A DNA stretch of 64,000 bases from Pieris napi (GCF_905475465.1 NC_062242.1:5483501-5547500); one strand, 5' to 3'. Shown: positions 45,386 through 59,512, counted from the stretch's first letter. Notes: generated from the letters alone by a model not told the origin. Numbers and translations are program-made.

Positions 45386-48323
45386 AAAATATCAAATCAT
45401 TTGCTATTCCCAACTATTTCAAACTCGCAACGCGAGTCTGAGCTCTTTATCTGCTCTTATTAAAAGCGGCGAGAAGCCTCTATTCCGATCACGTAGACAA
45501 TTATTCGAGTAAAGTGTGCGGGCTTGAATCACTAACCTCAGTGAACGGCCAACTTTTACAATAAATCCATCTTGAGCTCGACAGTTAATCAGTCCCGCGA
45601 TAAAAGCTTCAATCGGGAGCGAGTACCTGAGAGGGCGCTACTCATTTTGTCCTCATTATTCTCTTTCACGAAGTCTCCTTTCAGCAAATACATAATCGAT
45701 TTACCACATGAAACTGTAGGTCTTTTTTAACGGTTATTCTGGTTTATCACATCGAAATGATAAAACATACATTTCTCTGTAAGAAGCGCATATGATCGCC
45801 GTTCTGTTCTACGTAAGTATATAGTATAGCGTTGTGAAAATTTTATTAGAGTTAACGGTACACCATTAAAAATAAAATAAATACTGTGTGTGGATTAATT
45901 TTAAGTTGTATGCTAACCTAATAATACTAATATAATATTTAAGACAATATTGTAAGTAACACAATAATAACCATATTGACTTATGAATGTCTGCTAAAAT
46001 AAATAAATGTTAATTTGTTTAAAACAATACATATATGCATTGCTTTAAAACTAGATAACAGCTAAAAGGACTAAAAAAAGGCAAGCTTATATTTTATTCC
46101 TGCGGGAGAGTTTGTTTTATGTAATCTTGTTTTAAATTAAAATCTTGTTAATTATTTACTGCGTGACGGCTTACTGAAACTGTACCCTTGAGAACGTTTT
46201 AATTTGTGGACACTTGTTTAAAAAGGGATTTTCTTGTTCGAAGAATGGATTATTCACACTGAAGTATAACTTTAAAAATTAATTTGAATATTAGTAAAGG
46301 CTTAGTGTAATCGAGGAGCGCAAAGAACACGTGCCGGTCTCTGAAATTTCCTTTTTGTCCGTCCTGACTACACTTTATCTCAAGTTTAATTAAGAACTTA
46401 TTTAAAATTACGTAAATTAACCTTAATTTTCGTTAAATGAAAACCTTTATATTTCTGGGCGATTTTTAATAATTAATTAAGCTTCATTAATATTATATTT
46501 TTTTGCTAAGTTTGCGTTTCAATATTTAATATTAGATATATAGCTTCTTTATTGTTATTTAAACTCCAAATCTTGTAGAAATAGATTGCAAGGGTGCGTT
46601 TCTGCCCGAGTACTAATTCATTGTAAAATTACGGGTTTGGAACGTGTCCGATGTTTGCAATAAGATAAGGAAAGGATAGGAAGGAAGTATTGTGTTGATT
46701 CCACTTACAAAGGGCAAAATCACAGAATATTCGTGTAATTTGAGACGAATTTTTGAAGCCGTCCTTTCGGGTACCTATTCAGTGTGACCTACTGCGGATT
46801 ATGGCGTATGAGGGGTTATTTAGCGCTGTCGGCGGCAAAATTTAATGAGGATCGTACGAGCTGTTTTCAGTCTTTTCAAAGTTTCCTTTGAATTTTCCGC
46901 GAACATAAAATCTGCGATTCATGTTTACCCTTGGCTTAATGTCCTATTTTAAGCATCATTATCTATATTAAGCAAACGCTTCGTTCACCTTTACATTAAC
47001 TTATGACGGGTTTAAAATTGATTAATTAATGAAAAGAAGCATCATTGTAATACATAATGTAATATAATAATAAGCTTTTATATAACATAAAGCTTAAACA
47101 TATTAAAGGATTAATAACGTTTGGCACATAATGGGCACATAGCCATTTCATGTACTGCTATGATTATATTAAATACCTCAGTTAGCTATTTATTGTTTTC
47201 ACGTTTCATTTCCAGAACCCTATTAGATATTAAGGTAATTCTGTGAATAAGTTAGTAACGAGGTTAGCAAAATGTAGGTTCTCTTTGAACGGGTGCTGTA
47301 AATAAGAGGATTTAATGGTTATGGAGCTGTTGGAGTTCCTAAGTGAAAATGAAAGTGATACCCAAGAGTATCTTAACGCTTTGTGATTATAAGAGAAATC
47401 CTTTAAAGCTTATTTCGTAGGTTATAAGGAAATTTAATTAGTAGTTTTTTTATATAACGCGAGTATGCAATTGCTTTTATCAAGATTGGTAATCTGAGTT
47501 TAATGTGTATTAGAAGCAAGTACATTCGTAAGCTTTTCTAAAAGTTTATTTTTGTCAATGTAGTATATATAAATTGGGTTCTTAATTCTCAGCAATCTTT
47601 CAATTACAACTACAGAAAACGTGGCGATCGTTACAAACTAAAAATGTATTCCTATGTATTGAGTAGATTTATCGTTATATTAATGTTCATAATTTTATAC
47701 GTATTTTTCCGCGATACTGCCTTAAATCGTGTTTGAAGATGCTGCAAATAAGTCCCTTGAGGACTTGCGTGTAGGCTAGATTCCTTTCAAATGTTCTCTT
47801 TGAAATGTCAGCTAGATGTAATGTCCTTATACATAGTTATTGGGAGGTGAGATTTTTGTATCATCTATGATGTTATTACTACACTATGAAATAAATAAAA
47901 ACAGTTGACGTGTCTGTGAAAATGTTTGACAGTATATAATACAAAGTTTCTGGACGGATAATAAAACTTTTACTAATTAATTTAAATTCTTTAAAAATAT
48001 GAAATTATCCACACGCGGATAGATTCTGCATCATGAAATTAAATAAAAATTCATAGAGAAGCTAATTTTTTTAGTGGGAACTCGTTGTAATTGACAGATA
48101 AATTACAGAATTTAAGTAAACATTTTGAAAATTCATAATGAATAGGGAATAGGTTGTCCTCAGTCCAAGAAAGAACGTTCAATGCTAATTATGTAATGGT
48201 ATAATGTAGGATTAATTGCGGAGTATTCCTAAATATTTACATATTATATTTATTTTTTTATTTATATTTACCTTGGGGTAATATTTAATAAAAACGTGTG
48301 GCACTCGGGGACTGCCGCGGTAA
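45386..48323. other. Gene-free interval
   Basis: AT-rich DNA without a recognised gene or repeat. Isolated GC-richer patches (for example 45595-45640 and 46780-46860) have no long ORF. Confidence 0.4.
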
Positions 48324-48645
48324 AGCTATTGCATAGCATTTTTATCAGCTTATGCAGTTATAATTATTTATATATGCAGTATTTGTTTTTCTTTGATATT
48401 ATTTTAATCTACCACTCTACCAGACTCAGACTAAAACGCCTATAAAGTCTGCCTCACTCTAACGCGAACCGGCTGCACCGGCCGCGCTCACGCTACGTCA
48501 CCGATCTCGCCAGAGAGATGGGAATGCGCAGTATGCGTTCTGTCCTACTGTTATTACGTCATCGTGTGTTAGGTTATATTTCGTTACGGAATTTCTTGAT
48601 TCGGTCGCCGCGCTCAAAGCCCGCGATAAAATCTATGCAATAGCT
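48324..48645. mobile_element. PIF/Harbinger-type MITE with TAA duplication
   Basis: The left end AGCTATTGCATAGCATTTTT and the complement of the right end (AGCTATTGCATAGATTTTAT) form terminal inverted repeats. TAA directly flanks both sides (48321-48323 and 48646-48648), the 3-bp TWA target duplication of PIF/Harbinger elements. The 322-bp interior is GC-rich (GGCTGCACCGGCCGCGCTCA) and non-coding. Confidence 0.72.
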
Positions 48646-48648
48646 TAA

Positions 48649-51600
48649 AAGCTTTAATGAAAAGACATCTGCAATGCGAGATGGCTTTTAAGTGCGTTGC
48701 CACGGTTTCAGTGCAATGTACTTCTATTGGTATCAATTTGAAAATATCACGGATGCCAGCTGCTTTTACAAAGAGGTTGTGTGAGCTACAAAGTACCAAA
48801 GAAATTGCAGTTGGACTTATAATGGTCTCAAAAGAAGTTAATCTTGATTTAAGTGCAACTTATGAAGTCGTTTGCAAACTTGGTTCGCCAGAAGTCGTAA
48901 AGGATTATAAGAACAACCTAAAACGTAGATTATTATGATTGTTGCAGATTTTATTTCCGTACGCCTTATTCATATTAACGCTCAAAATAGATTCAATGTT
49001 TAACATTATTCCTAATTAAAGTGATTTAAAATTTTACTTGATGTTATCTATAAAATATTCTAAAACGTGGGTTTCAGATATTATCTGCGTTTGCTGCCAT
49101 AGTGGCTTTATCTGTTAAGGTAAGTATGATAACAAATAAGTTATAAATCACATTTACACAGGATTCTAAAGTCTTACAACTGACTGGCCGACCAGAAGCT
49201 CCTAAGGTAGGCGATAGATGCTACATCTCTGCCAAACAAACCACGAAATACCTCCTTGACCTCTATACTAGGATACAAGTTTGTTAGCGGGTTTTATCGT
49301 ATGAACGTTAGGATTGTACCCGTATATTGTAGATGTTCAATACTACACACTTGACTTATGGTGGTAAAAAAGTAATAAATTTTGACAGAAAATGTCAATT
49401 GTCAATATTTCGTGATCTTGGACGCGTAGCTCAGTATTATGTTCAATAGATAACTTTTTTACAACATAAAAATTATAATAGTTTCAAGGGAGCATTGCCA
49501 AAAAATAATTATAATTCGGAACGCATGCATTGGAGGTAACGCGACAAGTTCGCCAAGTAATTGACAGCCTATAATAACAACGTTGAATGAATCTAGTTTT
49601 AAGAAAAAAACTTCGTCAATCACATACACAGCTGCAGTAGTACTCTAACAGTGAGACTATATACATGAATGGCTCATGATATATGCTAGGTTCATTCTGC
49701 CCGATAATAGAGCAAGCTCAGTTGAATTTGTCAGTGTAAATTCAAATGTAATCATAGCCAGTGACACTATGCAATCATATACTATACCACAGACTATAAC
49801 GTTAACTGGAATGTATTGTCATTGATTTCTATGCGGTTCACCCTAACGCATATATGATCATTGCGTTGCGATCATATGCTATGTTTATGCAATGTGTATG
49901 AGATTGTAATTATTAATCGTAATTAAATATAAAAACCATTTTCTATTATTATTAACTTGTTTGTTAAAATATAAACTATTTTATGGGGTTTAAAACTCGT
50001 TTCCAAGATAATATGAAGTATTTCTCATTGGCATTTCATATTTTTATATAGGTAAAATAATAAGTATTTTAATGTTTTGACTGATTAAGTATGAATTTTT
50101 GTTAAAGCGATAAATAAAAAGTCTTAATTAGGAAGTCACACATTTTTTAAGAATACCTAATAGTTTAATTTTTATCACTTAAATATTTACTTATTTATTA
50201 ATAACTTCAAATACGGTAATATGACAGTTTTGTGAAAAGAATCCCAAAAGAAATTAATTTCGGCTTCATAAAGCGTAGGTAATATGTTTGACGACAAACA
50301 ATATCCTGTAGCGGAGATGTTGACGGGTTTTAAGGCACGAAGTTGCTGCTGAATTCCAATTTAGTTCCACAGAATATTCTGACAAGGTTTATTCTGATAA
50401 ACATATATATTACACGCATCTAATATATATGTTTATGTTATGTTGTAAATAAAACCATAAGGCCATGACACGACCGATCCGTGTCATTAAACATATTTTA
50501 ATTGTATATTTTTTACTATGAATACATCTTTAAAAATGTATGTCATTAATAAATAATATATTTAACTAAAAAAATAATTGCCAATGCGGAAAGAGAACCG
50601 GCGTGGCGGTTATGCGAACTAGCGTCGTGACAGTATTATTATTTTTTGCTACGCATGACGCGTAATCATTTGAAAAAAATTAAGTTGTCAATATAATTAA
50701 ATTGTATATCGAGTGAAGCTGTCGTTCCATATTAGTATGTAGTAGTGCGACCTCAAGTCTCACGATGGTTTCCGCACAGAATCCATTAATAAATTAAAAT
50801 AAAATAAAAAATTATAGGTTTGACAATTAATTCAAATCTGTCGGGGGTAATTGTTGTACATGTCTATAGACGTTTTGTAATCTTTGCCTCGATAACGCAG
50901 TACTCTGTAGTCTGGGGGAGTCGCTCACTACGCGTCATCCTCATTCCTCTGCCTCCCCTCCGTCACCCTTCCCTTTCCCTGAACCGTCTTCGGTTCATTA
51001 TGCAACCGCTCCAGCCATGCGCCATTCACATACCTCCACTATATTGCTCACTTAGAGATTTCTATTATTTTTATCGATGCTGAATAAGAGGCTCTTTTAA
51101 ATTCTTTGCAAAACATATAGAAAGCATATGACTACTGAATATGCAAGTTGTTTTTTTCTTTTAACAACCGTTTAAAATACTGTTTGCTAGCCTAAACAAG
51201 TCAGTAAAAAGTTATATTATAATATGTATATATATAGTCATACTACATTATAATATATTAAATATATAGTCTTGACTCTAGACTCACTCTAGAGTCACTA
51301 GTTTCATTAAAATAACAATATAATAATACTTTTTACTATGTGGTGCAAGAATATACTAGAGGAGCTCCAAAAGCCCTATTGGAGCCCTACTCTTTTCTAT
51401 GTCAGAGGTGTGTACAAAGTGAAAGCACGATATAAAGAAAACATCCTGAGTTAGTATATTTTACATCTTTACGAGATTTTCTTTAGATAATGTTAAACCT
51501 GTATTACAATTCCAGATATTTAAGTGGCGACAGAATAGTAATTTATAAGCAAAAGAAAATGTTAACCCAATTATATATTTTCGTTCAGTCCATTTACGAG

Positions 51601-54600
51601 TGAAGATGAATAAAATATTTCCAGATCATTAGTAACAGTTTGTCGAGCAGCGATACGTACGGAATGTGCGTGGGCGCGTCCTTCGCAGTATTACCTGTTT
51701 CAGAACGAATAATCCGTGTGCATGAATGGCACTACCTACTTACTCGAGTGTCCAAATCCAAATAGAAATACAGTTGGAATGCTTATTTCTCGAAAGTGAA
51801 TACGAAACGTTGGGTAGCTGTAAGTTAATTAAGAGTACGTGCAACTTACTGGCATGTTGTCATCGCTATAAATCTTTTCGTTTACGAAACAATTATCTTT
51901 CATTCATCGCAATTAGCGTTACACAGGAGTTCAGTCGAACTGTTTCCAGACGTATTATTATTGTTAATATGCAGATAAACACACTAACAGCTTAAGAAGC
52001 TGATGCGCGCGTATTTGTGGATTTGGGGTAGGTAATTATACAACCTATTTTTAAAAGAGTTTAAATATTAATTACACCTTCCGGAAGCCTATTCCAGTCA
52101 GCCACTACTCGGTTTGGGAGAAAGTTCTTTAGGGAATTTGTATTATATTTATATTATTTATTTTTTTATATTTTTATATTGTGTGTCTTCAGTTTTAAAC
52201 AACTACCCCTAAAATGTGTGTTCTCACTTAAAATATAGAGCCGCTCAATTCCTGGAACATTAAAGTGCTCTGACCATTTTCATGGCTTTTCTCTGATACC
52301 TTTCAAGATAACGCACAAAAGCTCAACGATATTAAATGATTTTAAAAATTTGAATTAAATCTGTTAAGCCGTTCTGAATAATAATGTTTTTCATTTTTAC
52401 AAAAAAAAACATATTGTATGTAGTAAAAATTAATTGGTAGGGGGGGGGGGGGAGTTCGCAGTCCTACCCTACCACATCCTTCTGATGGGTAGGGAGGCAT
52501 GGTCGGAAAAATGGGTTTCTTAATTATTAACGTTTTCCTTACTTTTTCGTTAATATGCATATTGGCACTGCTATCCTTAAAATAGAAACGTGATTACGTT
52601 TAAAACACGTTGTACAATGTACATATCTTTAAGAATGCTCATGATGTGAGGCAATATTTAAACTATCTAAAACATATGGGATATATTGTGTATACTTGAG
52701 AGGACAGGAAAGACTTAAGACATAGAAATATATCTTATCTAAGATCAAGATATAACTATTACTTTGAGAGTAACCGTCTCACAGGCATTCGATACACAAG
52801 GAAGGTTGTAGCGTGACCGATACGTTGTTTCCGTTTCTTTGATGTTACGTAGGACCTGCTTTTAAGTTCTTTTGTTTAAGTTTTTTATCAAACTACGGAC
52901 TTCAGACTTCGGTTTCTATTGACGAACACCCATTCACAAAACTTTAGCATAAAGGTTTTCAAATATACGCCATTAATTAATTTAATGATTGCAGAAAATT
53001 CAATGATGGCAGCTAAGGTTAACTACTCATCTAATCAAAAGTTTAATTATGTATTACAATTTAATATTGATTGATATTAAAGTTATAAACGAAAATGTAC
53101 GTATTTATTATAAAATCATATAATAAAGCTGGAATGTCTATATACAACAAGTACAAAAGTCTCAAATAGTCAGCTAGGTACTTCTTCCCACGTCTACAAC
53201 GAAAGGCTGGTTTTGTAGTTAGGAAGCACCGGTTTCCTGCGAGCCAACGCCGAAGCTTTGAAAAGGACTTGACATTCCAACACAACTTCCCTTTTAACTT
53301 TATTTCAATGGTCTTACTTCATGAATAGATAATATATACGTATAGTCCCAAGAGTTTTTATAAAGAATTTTAATTTAAAGTTTTCGTCCTGCTAGAGCTT
53401 GACACTTGATATAATTTAAACTGTTCAGTACCTAAAATAACGTAAGATAGAGAATAATAGATGTAATGCTTATTTTTAAGAATTTTATCTGTAATTCTCT
53501 GAATTCAAGTGAGGTTGATATATTACTCTATGTATTACTGTTAATTTTAAATGGTAAGATTCTCCTTGGATTCAAACTTTGTTTTATTTCCAACCATAAG
53601 AAACCTATATCATTCACAAATAGGTTTTTAAGAAGTTATTGGAACCAATTAAATATATTAATACCAGGTAACATAAGGAAAAAACCGCATGATGAAAACT
53701 AACGAACACCTATGTAAGTACGAGACATCCTGTCGCAAACTTCAAATAAATGTAAGATATCGTGATTCGTGAGTCAACATGTAGTCAATAATACATTATT
53801 ATCAAGACACGTTGAGACTTGTGTCGACCTGTCGATTCAAGCTTTCTGGTTTATCGCTAGTATGTGGGCTTTTGATAATAAAAATAAAGTTGACTCATCA
53901 ACAAAGGCGCTATATAAACAAAACTTGTTTTGCGTATAATATACGATTTTATACTACGTCTAGCAATAATAATAATATTGTTAGTCATCACAGATTTTTG
54001 CATATATTTATTTAAAAATACCGCTTATACTTATTTCATAGATTACCCAAGACTAATTATTCTTAAACGAACGAAGGAATAGTTAATTTATTAACTTTTT
54101 AATTGATTGCAAAATAAATATTTACTTTTATATTGATAACATTTCGTCCAGAACAACTGTTTGGGACTTTCACATCTAACTAGATATGAATAAAAAAAGA
54201 TATTCTCTGTATTTTTATTTTGTACCAATTTTCATGTTCGCATGAGTATCATGTGTCTCTAGGGAGCACCAATCTACACCACGATTTCGGCACTTCATAC
54301 AAAATTTAACTGTTCCACTAAAGTAATACATATTATGTTTTTCTTCCACGAACTACCTATTTTTATTTAGGTCTTCGTCGTCTTCAAAAGTAAATAATGT
54401 AACAATAAAGACCATACAACGCATACACATGCAACCGCGGGTCACTTCTAGTCTGACACTTAGTCACGTGATGACAATACAAATTTGATTGGTGTTGTGA
54501 TGTCACAGCTGCTGCTAAGGTTTTTTGAGTTAATTCTATGATTTGTTGTGCTTTAAAAAAATTTGTGATCGAATTCTGAGCCGTCCGGACTTGGACCTGG

Positions 54601-56572
54601 AAGGACATCAAGATCAAATCAGTCAAAGTAATAGCAATATTGATTTTTTTATTCTTTGTGTACATTAAATATAAATACAAAACAATAAAGATGCTTTTAC
54701 CATTTAGTAAAAACTACTAGCCAACGAGGAATAAAATGGATGATCAATAATAAATAATTTTCCACGTAGCACCGAGATCTAATAACAACAAGTAATCCGC
54801 ATTGGGACTTTATTTACATTTCAATTTGCACAAACAGCCGATGTAAAGCCTGAGCTTCGAACCTGCAGAATCCGTCGAATTATAAATTCATTTTCATTGG
54901 CTTTCTAGGATTAGCAACTTTTGGGAAGTAGATCATCAGAAATAGGATTATAATAAAGGTTAAATCTATGACGGTTACATATTGTTGGCTGAAATTACGC
55001 GTGGGAATGGAACGTGGCGTGATTTGCATGAAACACGGTGCTAACATTTTCTCTGTTAGCATGGCTTAAAGTTTACAGGCGGTTAGGGAGAAATGCGAAT
55101 TCACGAAATGGGCTCTAGTGACGTTTGTTCACCAAAAATGCGACTCATTTTCCGCTTAATGTGCAAGCTGAGAACTAGCACACGTTTTATCGCTGTGTCT
55201 AGGTAATTTTATAAACTGTTTATGTAAAACAGGATTAACCTATATAGTATTTTTGCTTTGGTATGATGCAAATAATAGAGCCGACCGTACAGTGGATTGC
55301 TTAATTTCTTTTATTAACTGCCGCAACCGAAACGTACAAAAAGCAGGAAGCGGGTTGGGGATTATAAATACGTGACGTGGGACGAAGGATGTTGATTTTG
55401 TTGTACCTTGTATACCTTTTGTACAAGGAATTGCAAACATTTCTCTCCCCACCCTCTACCTAAGATATTGCCTTTTGCCAAATTTCGTTTCAATGTCTGT
55501 GGTAGGTACTACGTGCTTTATTAGCTTTATGTTTTCTTAAGTGACGCTAAAACGATATATTTCATAGCATATAGCCGTAACTCACTTCATCGTGTAATAG
55601 CTTTTTTCAATACGTTTTGAGATTTTGCGTTTAATATATAAAGAAACAATTTCTAAATATTTTATGACAACCAAAACTGATCGTTAACATAGACATAAGA
55701 AAGAATACGTTTTACTGTTTTTTTAATATTATCGCTTAGATACATTACAATATGCTTTTGGGATATGACTATGGCGTTATGAAAATGAAGTTATTATAAG
55801 GAATATAATCCTAAGAGACACCAATGTCTACTTACTTACTTTAATATTTAATCAGTATCGTATTGTAACGACTTTTTAATAAAAAAAATTAATACACATC
55901 TCATTTACGGATAATCTAAGAGCATCTCATCAGATAGCGTCATTCAGTCCTAATAGATGACATCCGGTTTACTCAATAATATTTTTACAAAACGTTACTC
56001 ATCCATTAACGCAATTAATGGGTGCTATTCGAATTCGAAAATTTAGACAATTGAACTGAATTGTACCGAAAGGAACTTATCCTCGTGTGAATGAGGAAGT
56101 CCGAAGTAGTAAATTAAGAAGTACTTATTTAATACAATCAATAGGAATAAACTAAGCACAACTCTTTATTTAAGCTTTATTAAAATATTACGTAAAGATT
56201 TTTTTTGTAAGTTTTTAAACTGTAAACAACTATAAAATGATTATAAATGTATCGAAGTCTCATCGTAATTCGTAGTTGTATTTGATGGATTGCACAGAAT
56301 ACCCAAAATACTGGCCGAGCCACGTAGCCGTTGTTTCAATAATAAAACGTAAAAATAATACATACGTTACTAATACCGGCGCTTTTGTTTACGCAGGCTA
56401 CAATAGCAATGGATGATAGAAACAGTTGACGTAAGAAAAAGAAAGTGTAAATATTATTTATAGGAATTCATATATATGGAATAGAAAATAATAAACCAAA
56501 ACATTAAATTCATTGATTTAAAGGCTGCACTTAGCCTTATATATTCTTAACGTCAGGCTTTTTCGATGGCTA
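48649..56572. other. Long gene-free, repeat-poor interval
   Basis: Nearly 8 kb without a recognised gene. ORFs of 60-98 codons (48657-48938, 51726-51995, 54384-54680) show no similarity that I recognise and no plausible splice partners. A GC-richer patch at 50920-51060 is pyrimidine-rich. A run of 13 G occurs at 52440-52452. Confidence 0.45.
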
Positions 56573-58222
56573 ATGGTCTAAGATCCCGCTGCAGGATTGG
56601 TGCGCTCATCGACTATTTGTTTAAAACCAAATTTTTATGTTTATTTATAATTAAGAGAATACATATGTACTAGGGTGCCTATCAAAATTTGGCCGCAATT
56701 ATTTTTAATTAAATTATTTTTAATTGATTTTTGGTAAAAAATTTCGTTCATTTATTATTTAAATAAAATAACGTCTACATCACGGTAATTAATATGAAGA
56801 TTCTAAAAAATCACGGGTGCCGTTGCGCATCTGGCCGCACCTCTTTGCAGCCAGGTGTAAACAGGTATGATTTCGATAAATTTATACGTTTATAACCTAT
56901 TTTTATGAATTATATGTCAAATTGAAGCTAATTTTTTTCTATTAATTATCATATAAAGTTGCTTAATTAAATCTGGCCGCAAATAAGGGCTACTGGCTGT
57001 TAAAGATAATAAATATTTAAGGTAGAGTGAAAGAGAGTTAGCGCGTAACATCATTTGTCAGACGAGGACAGCGATTGTCGGCTAAGCGACGCTTTTAAGC
57101 CATTGCGCATGCGTCGAACGTTATGGTCTAAGATCCCGCTGCAGGATTGGTGCGCTCATCGACTATTTGTTTAAAACCAAATTTTTATGTTTATTTATAA
57201 TTAAGAGAATACATATGTACTAGGGTGCCTATCAAAATTTGGCCGCAATTATTTTTAATTAAATTATTTTTAATTGATTTTTGGTAAAAAATTTCGTTCA
57301 TTTATTATTTAAATAAAATAACGTCTACATCACGGTAATTAATATGAAGATTCTAAAAAATCACGGGTGCCGTTGCGCATCTGGCCGCACCTCTTTGCAG
57401 CCAGGTGTAAACAGGTATGATTTCGATAAATTTATACGTTTATAACCTATTTTTATGAATTATATGTCAAATTGAAGCTAATTTTTTTCTATTAATTATC
57501 ATATAAAGTTGCTTAATTAAATCTGGCCGCAAATAAGGGCTACTGGCTGTTAAAGATAATAAATATTTAAGGTAGAGTGAAAGAGAGTTAGCGCGTAACA
57601 TCATTTGTCAGACGAGGACAGCGATTGTCGGCTAAGCGACGCTTTTAAGCCATTGCGCATGCGTCGAACGTTATGGTCTAAGATCCCGCTGCAGGATTGG
57701 TGCGCTCATCGACTATTTGTTTAAAACCAAATTTTTATGTTTATTTATAATTAAGAGAATACATATGTACTAGGGTGCCTATCAAAATTTGGCCGCAATT
57801 ATTTTTAATTAAATTATTTTTAATTGATTTTTGGTAAAAAATTTCGTTCATTTATTATTTAAATAAAATAACGTCTACATCACGGTAATTAATATGAAGA
57901 TTCTAAAAAATCACGGGTGCCGTTGCGCATCTGGCCGCACCTCTTTGCAGCCAGGTGTAAACAGGTATGATTTCGATAAATTTATACGTTTATAACCTAT
58001 TTTTATGAATTATATGTCAAATTGAAGCTAATTTTTTTCTATTAATTATCATATAAAGTTGCTTAATTAAATCTGGCCGCAAATAAGGGCTACTGGCTGT
58101 TAAAGATAATAAATATTTAAGGTAGAGTGAAAGAGAGTTAGCGCGTAACATCATTTGTCAGACGAGGACAGCGATTGTCGGCTAAGCGACGCTTTTAAGC
58201 CATTGCGCATGCGTCGAACGTT
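56573..58222 (+). repeat. Three tandem copies of a 550-bp unit
   Basis: Units start at 56573, 57123 and 57673, each with ATGGTCTAAGATCCCGCTGC, and end GCGCATGCGTCGAACGTT. By eye the three are identical over all 550 bases. Internal landmarks are GGTGCCTATCAAAATTTGGC, GTGCCGTTGCGCATCTGGCC and GACAGCGATTGTCGGCTAAG. No long ORF is present. The unit also occurs once in inverse orientation at 58958-59512. Confidence 0.95.
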
Positions 58223-58233
58223 AGTGTTCTCAA

Positions 58234-58957
58234 CCACCGGGGAGTAATAGAGACGACTTATAAAAAATATGTAATTTTTTTCAAAATGACAAATTTAAAA
58301 ATTGCAACAAAAAATTAATATTGATTTGATATAATATCGACGGTCTAGTTAGCAATTTGTTGAACATTTTGATGAAGCAATAATCCAATTACAAATTATT
58401 TGAATGATTCAAACTTAAATATTATATCTCTATTAGATATTAATGATATTAAATGGTTTTTTAAAATGATAATAAATTTTGAAGTTTATATTTTTTTTAC
58501 GACGAAACAATAACATTAGCGAGCACTTTTGGAATGATACATTATTAAAGTCGAGTACATTGCTTTTTTCGTTACACAAAAAACACGACTTCATCTTTAT
58601 CAATTTTATTTTACATTAATTAATATAATAATTTTTAGATGCACAAATAAAATAACAATGTAAATATAAAACGTTGTTTATTACGAACTCCAAAACAGCG
58701 TGGTTTTTTATGTTAGAATAAAAATGTGGCATCTATCATCAGTAGAACCTCTATAAGTCGAACATCAAGGGAGACGCCAAAAAATATGTACCAAAATGGC
58801 TTGTAGGGACTCTGTGATTATTTCGATTAACAGAGGGTCAAGATTTCAAGTAATGGAGGTTTTGGTGTTTTAAGGGAAGGGAACAAAACATTTTTTCGAG
58901 ATTTGGGGGTTTTTGACTTATCGAGGTTCGACTTAACGAGCTTCTACTGTATTCAGT
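58234..58957. other. Centre between inverted 550-bp repeats
   Basis: About 720 bases of AT-rich sequence separate the third direct unit from its inverted copy. It starts after GTGTTCTCAA and ends before TTGAGAACAC, which belong to the inverted arms. It has no transposase ORF. A Tigger-like MITE occupies 58740-58949. Confidence 0.6.
58740..58949. mobile_element. Tigger/pogo-like MITE nested in the centre
   Basis: Inverted ends CAGTAGAACCTCTATAAGTC and (right, complement) CAGTAGAAGCTCGTTAAGTC bound 210 bp without coding capacity. The CAGTAGAACCTC start is typical of Tigger elements. The TA target duplication is imperfect (AT on the left, TA on the right). Confidence 0.7.
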
Positions 58958-59512
58958 TTGAGAACACTGACATTCGACGCATGCGCAATGGCTTAAAAGC
59001 GCGTCGCTTAGCCGACAATCGCTGTCCTCATCTGACAAATGATGTTACGCGCTAACTCTCTTTCACTCTACCTTAAATATTTATTATCTTTAACAGCCAG
59101 TAGCCCTTATTTGCGGCCAGATTTAATTAAGCAACTTTATATGATAATTAATAGAAAAAAATTAGCTTCAATTTGACATATAATTCATAAAAATAGGTTA
59201 TAAACGTATAAATTTATCGAAATCATACCTGTTTACACCTGGCTGCAAAGAGGTGCGGCCAGATGCGCAACGGCACCCGTGATTTTTTAGAATCTTCATA
59301 TTAATTACCGTGATGTAGACGTTATTTTATTTAAATAATAAATGAACGAAATTTTTTACCAAAAATCAATTAAAAATAATTTAATTAAAAATAATTGCGG
59401 CCAAATTTTGATAGGCACCCTAGTACATATGTATTCTCTTAATTATAAATAAACATAAAAATTTGGTTTTAAACAAATAGTCGATGAGCGCACCAATCCT
59501 GCAGCGGGATCT
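58958..59512 (-). repeat. Inverted copy of the 550-bp unit
   Basis: This is the complement of the tandem unit from TTGAGAACACTGACATTCGA to CTGCAGCGGGATCT, with a few differences (for example a 2-bp GC insertion near AAGCGCGTCGC). Together with the third direct unit it makes a 1.83-kb element-like structure with roughly 553-bp inverted ends that begin AGATCCC and end GGGATCT. Confidence 0.93.

Noticed and set aside
48657..48938. 93-codon ORF as a gene
   Set aside because: It starts just outside a MITE and shows no recognised family, splice partners or promoter. Judged chance.
52440..52452. Poly-G run as a quadruplex or regulatory signal
   Set aside because: A single 13-base homopolymer with no other G-tracts or nearby gene. 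More likely slippage or a sequencing-length ambiguity.
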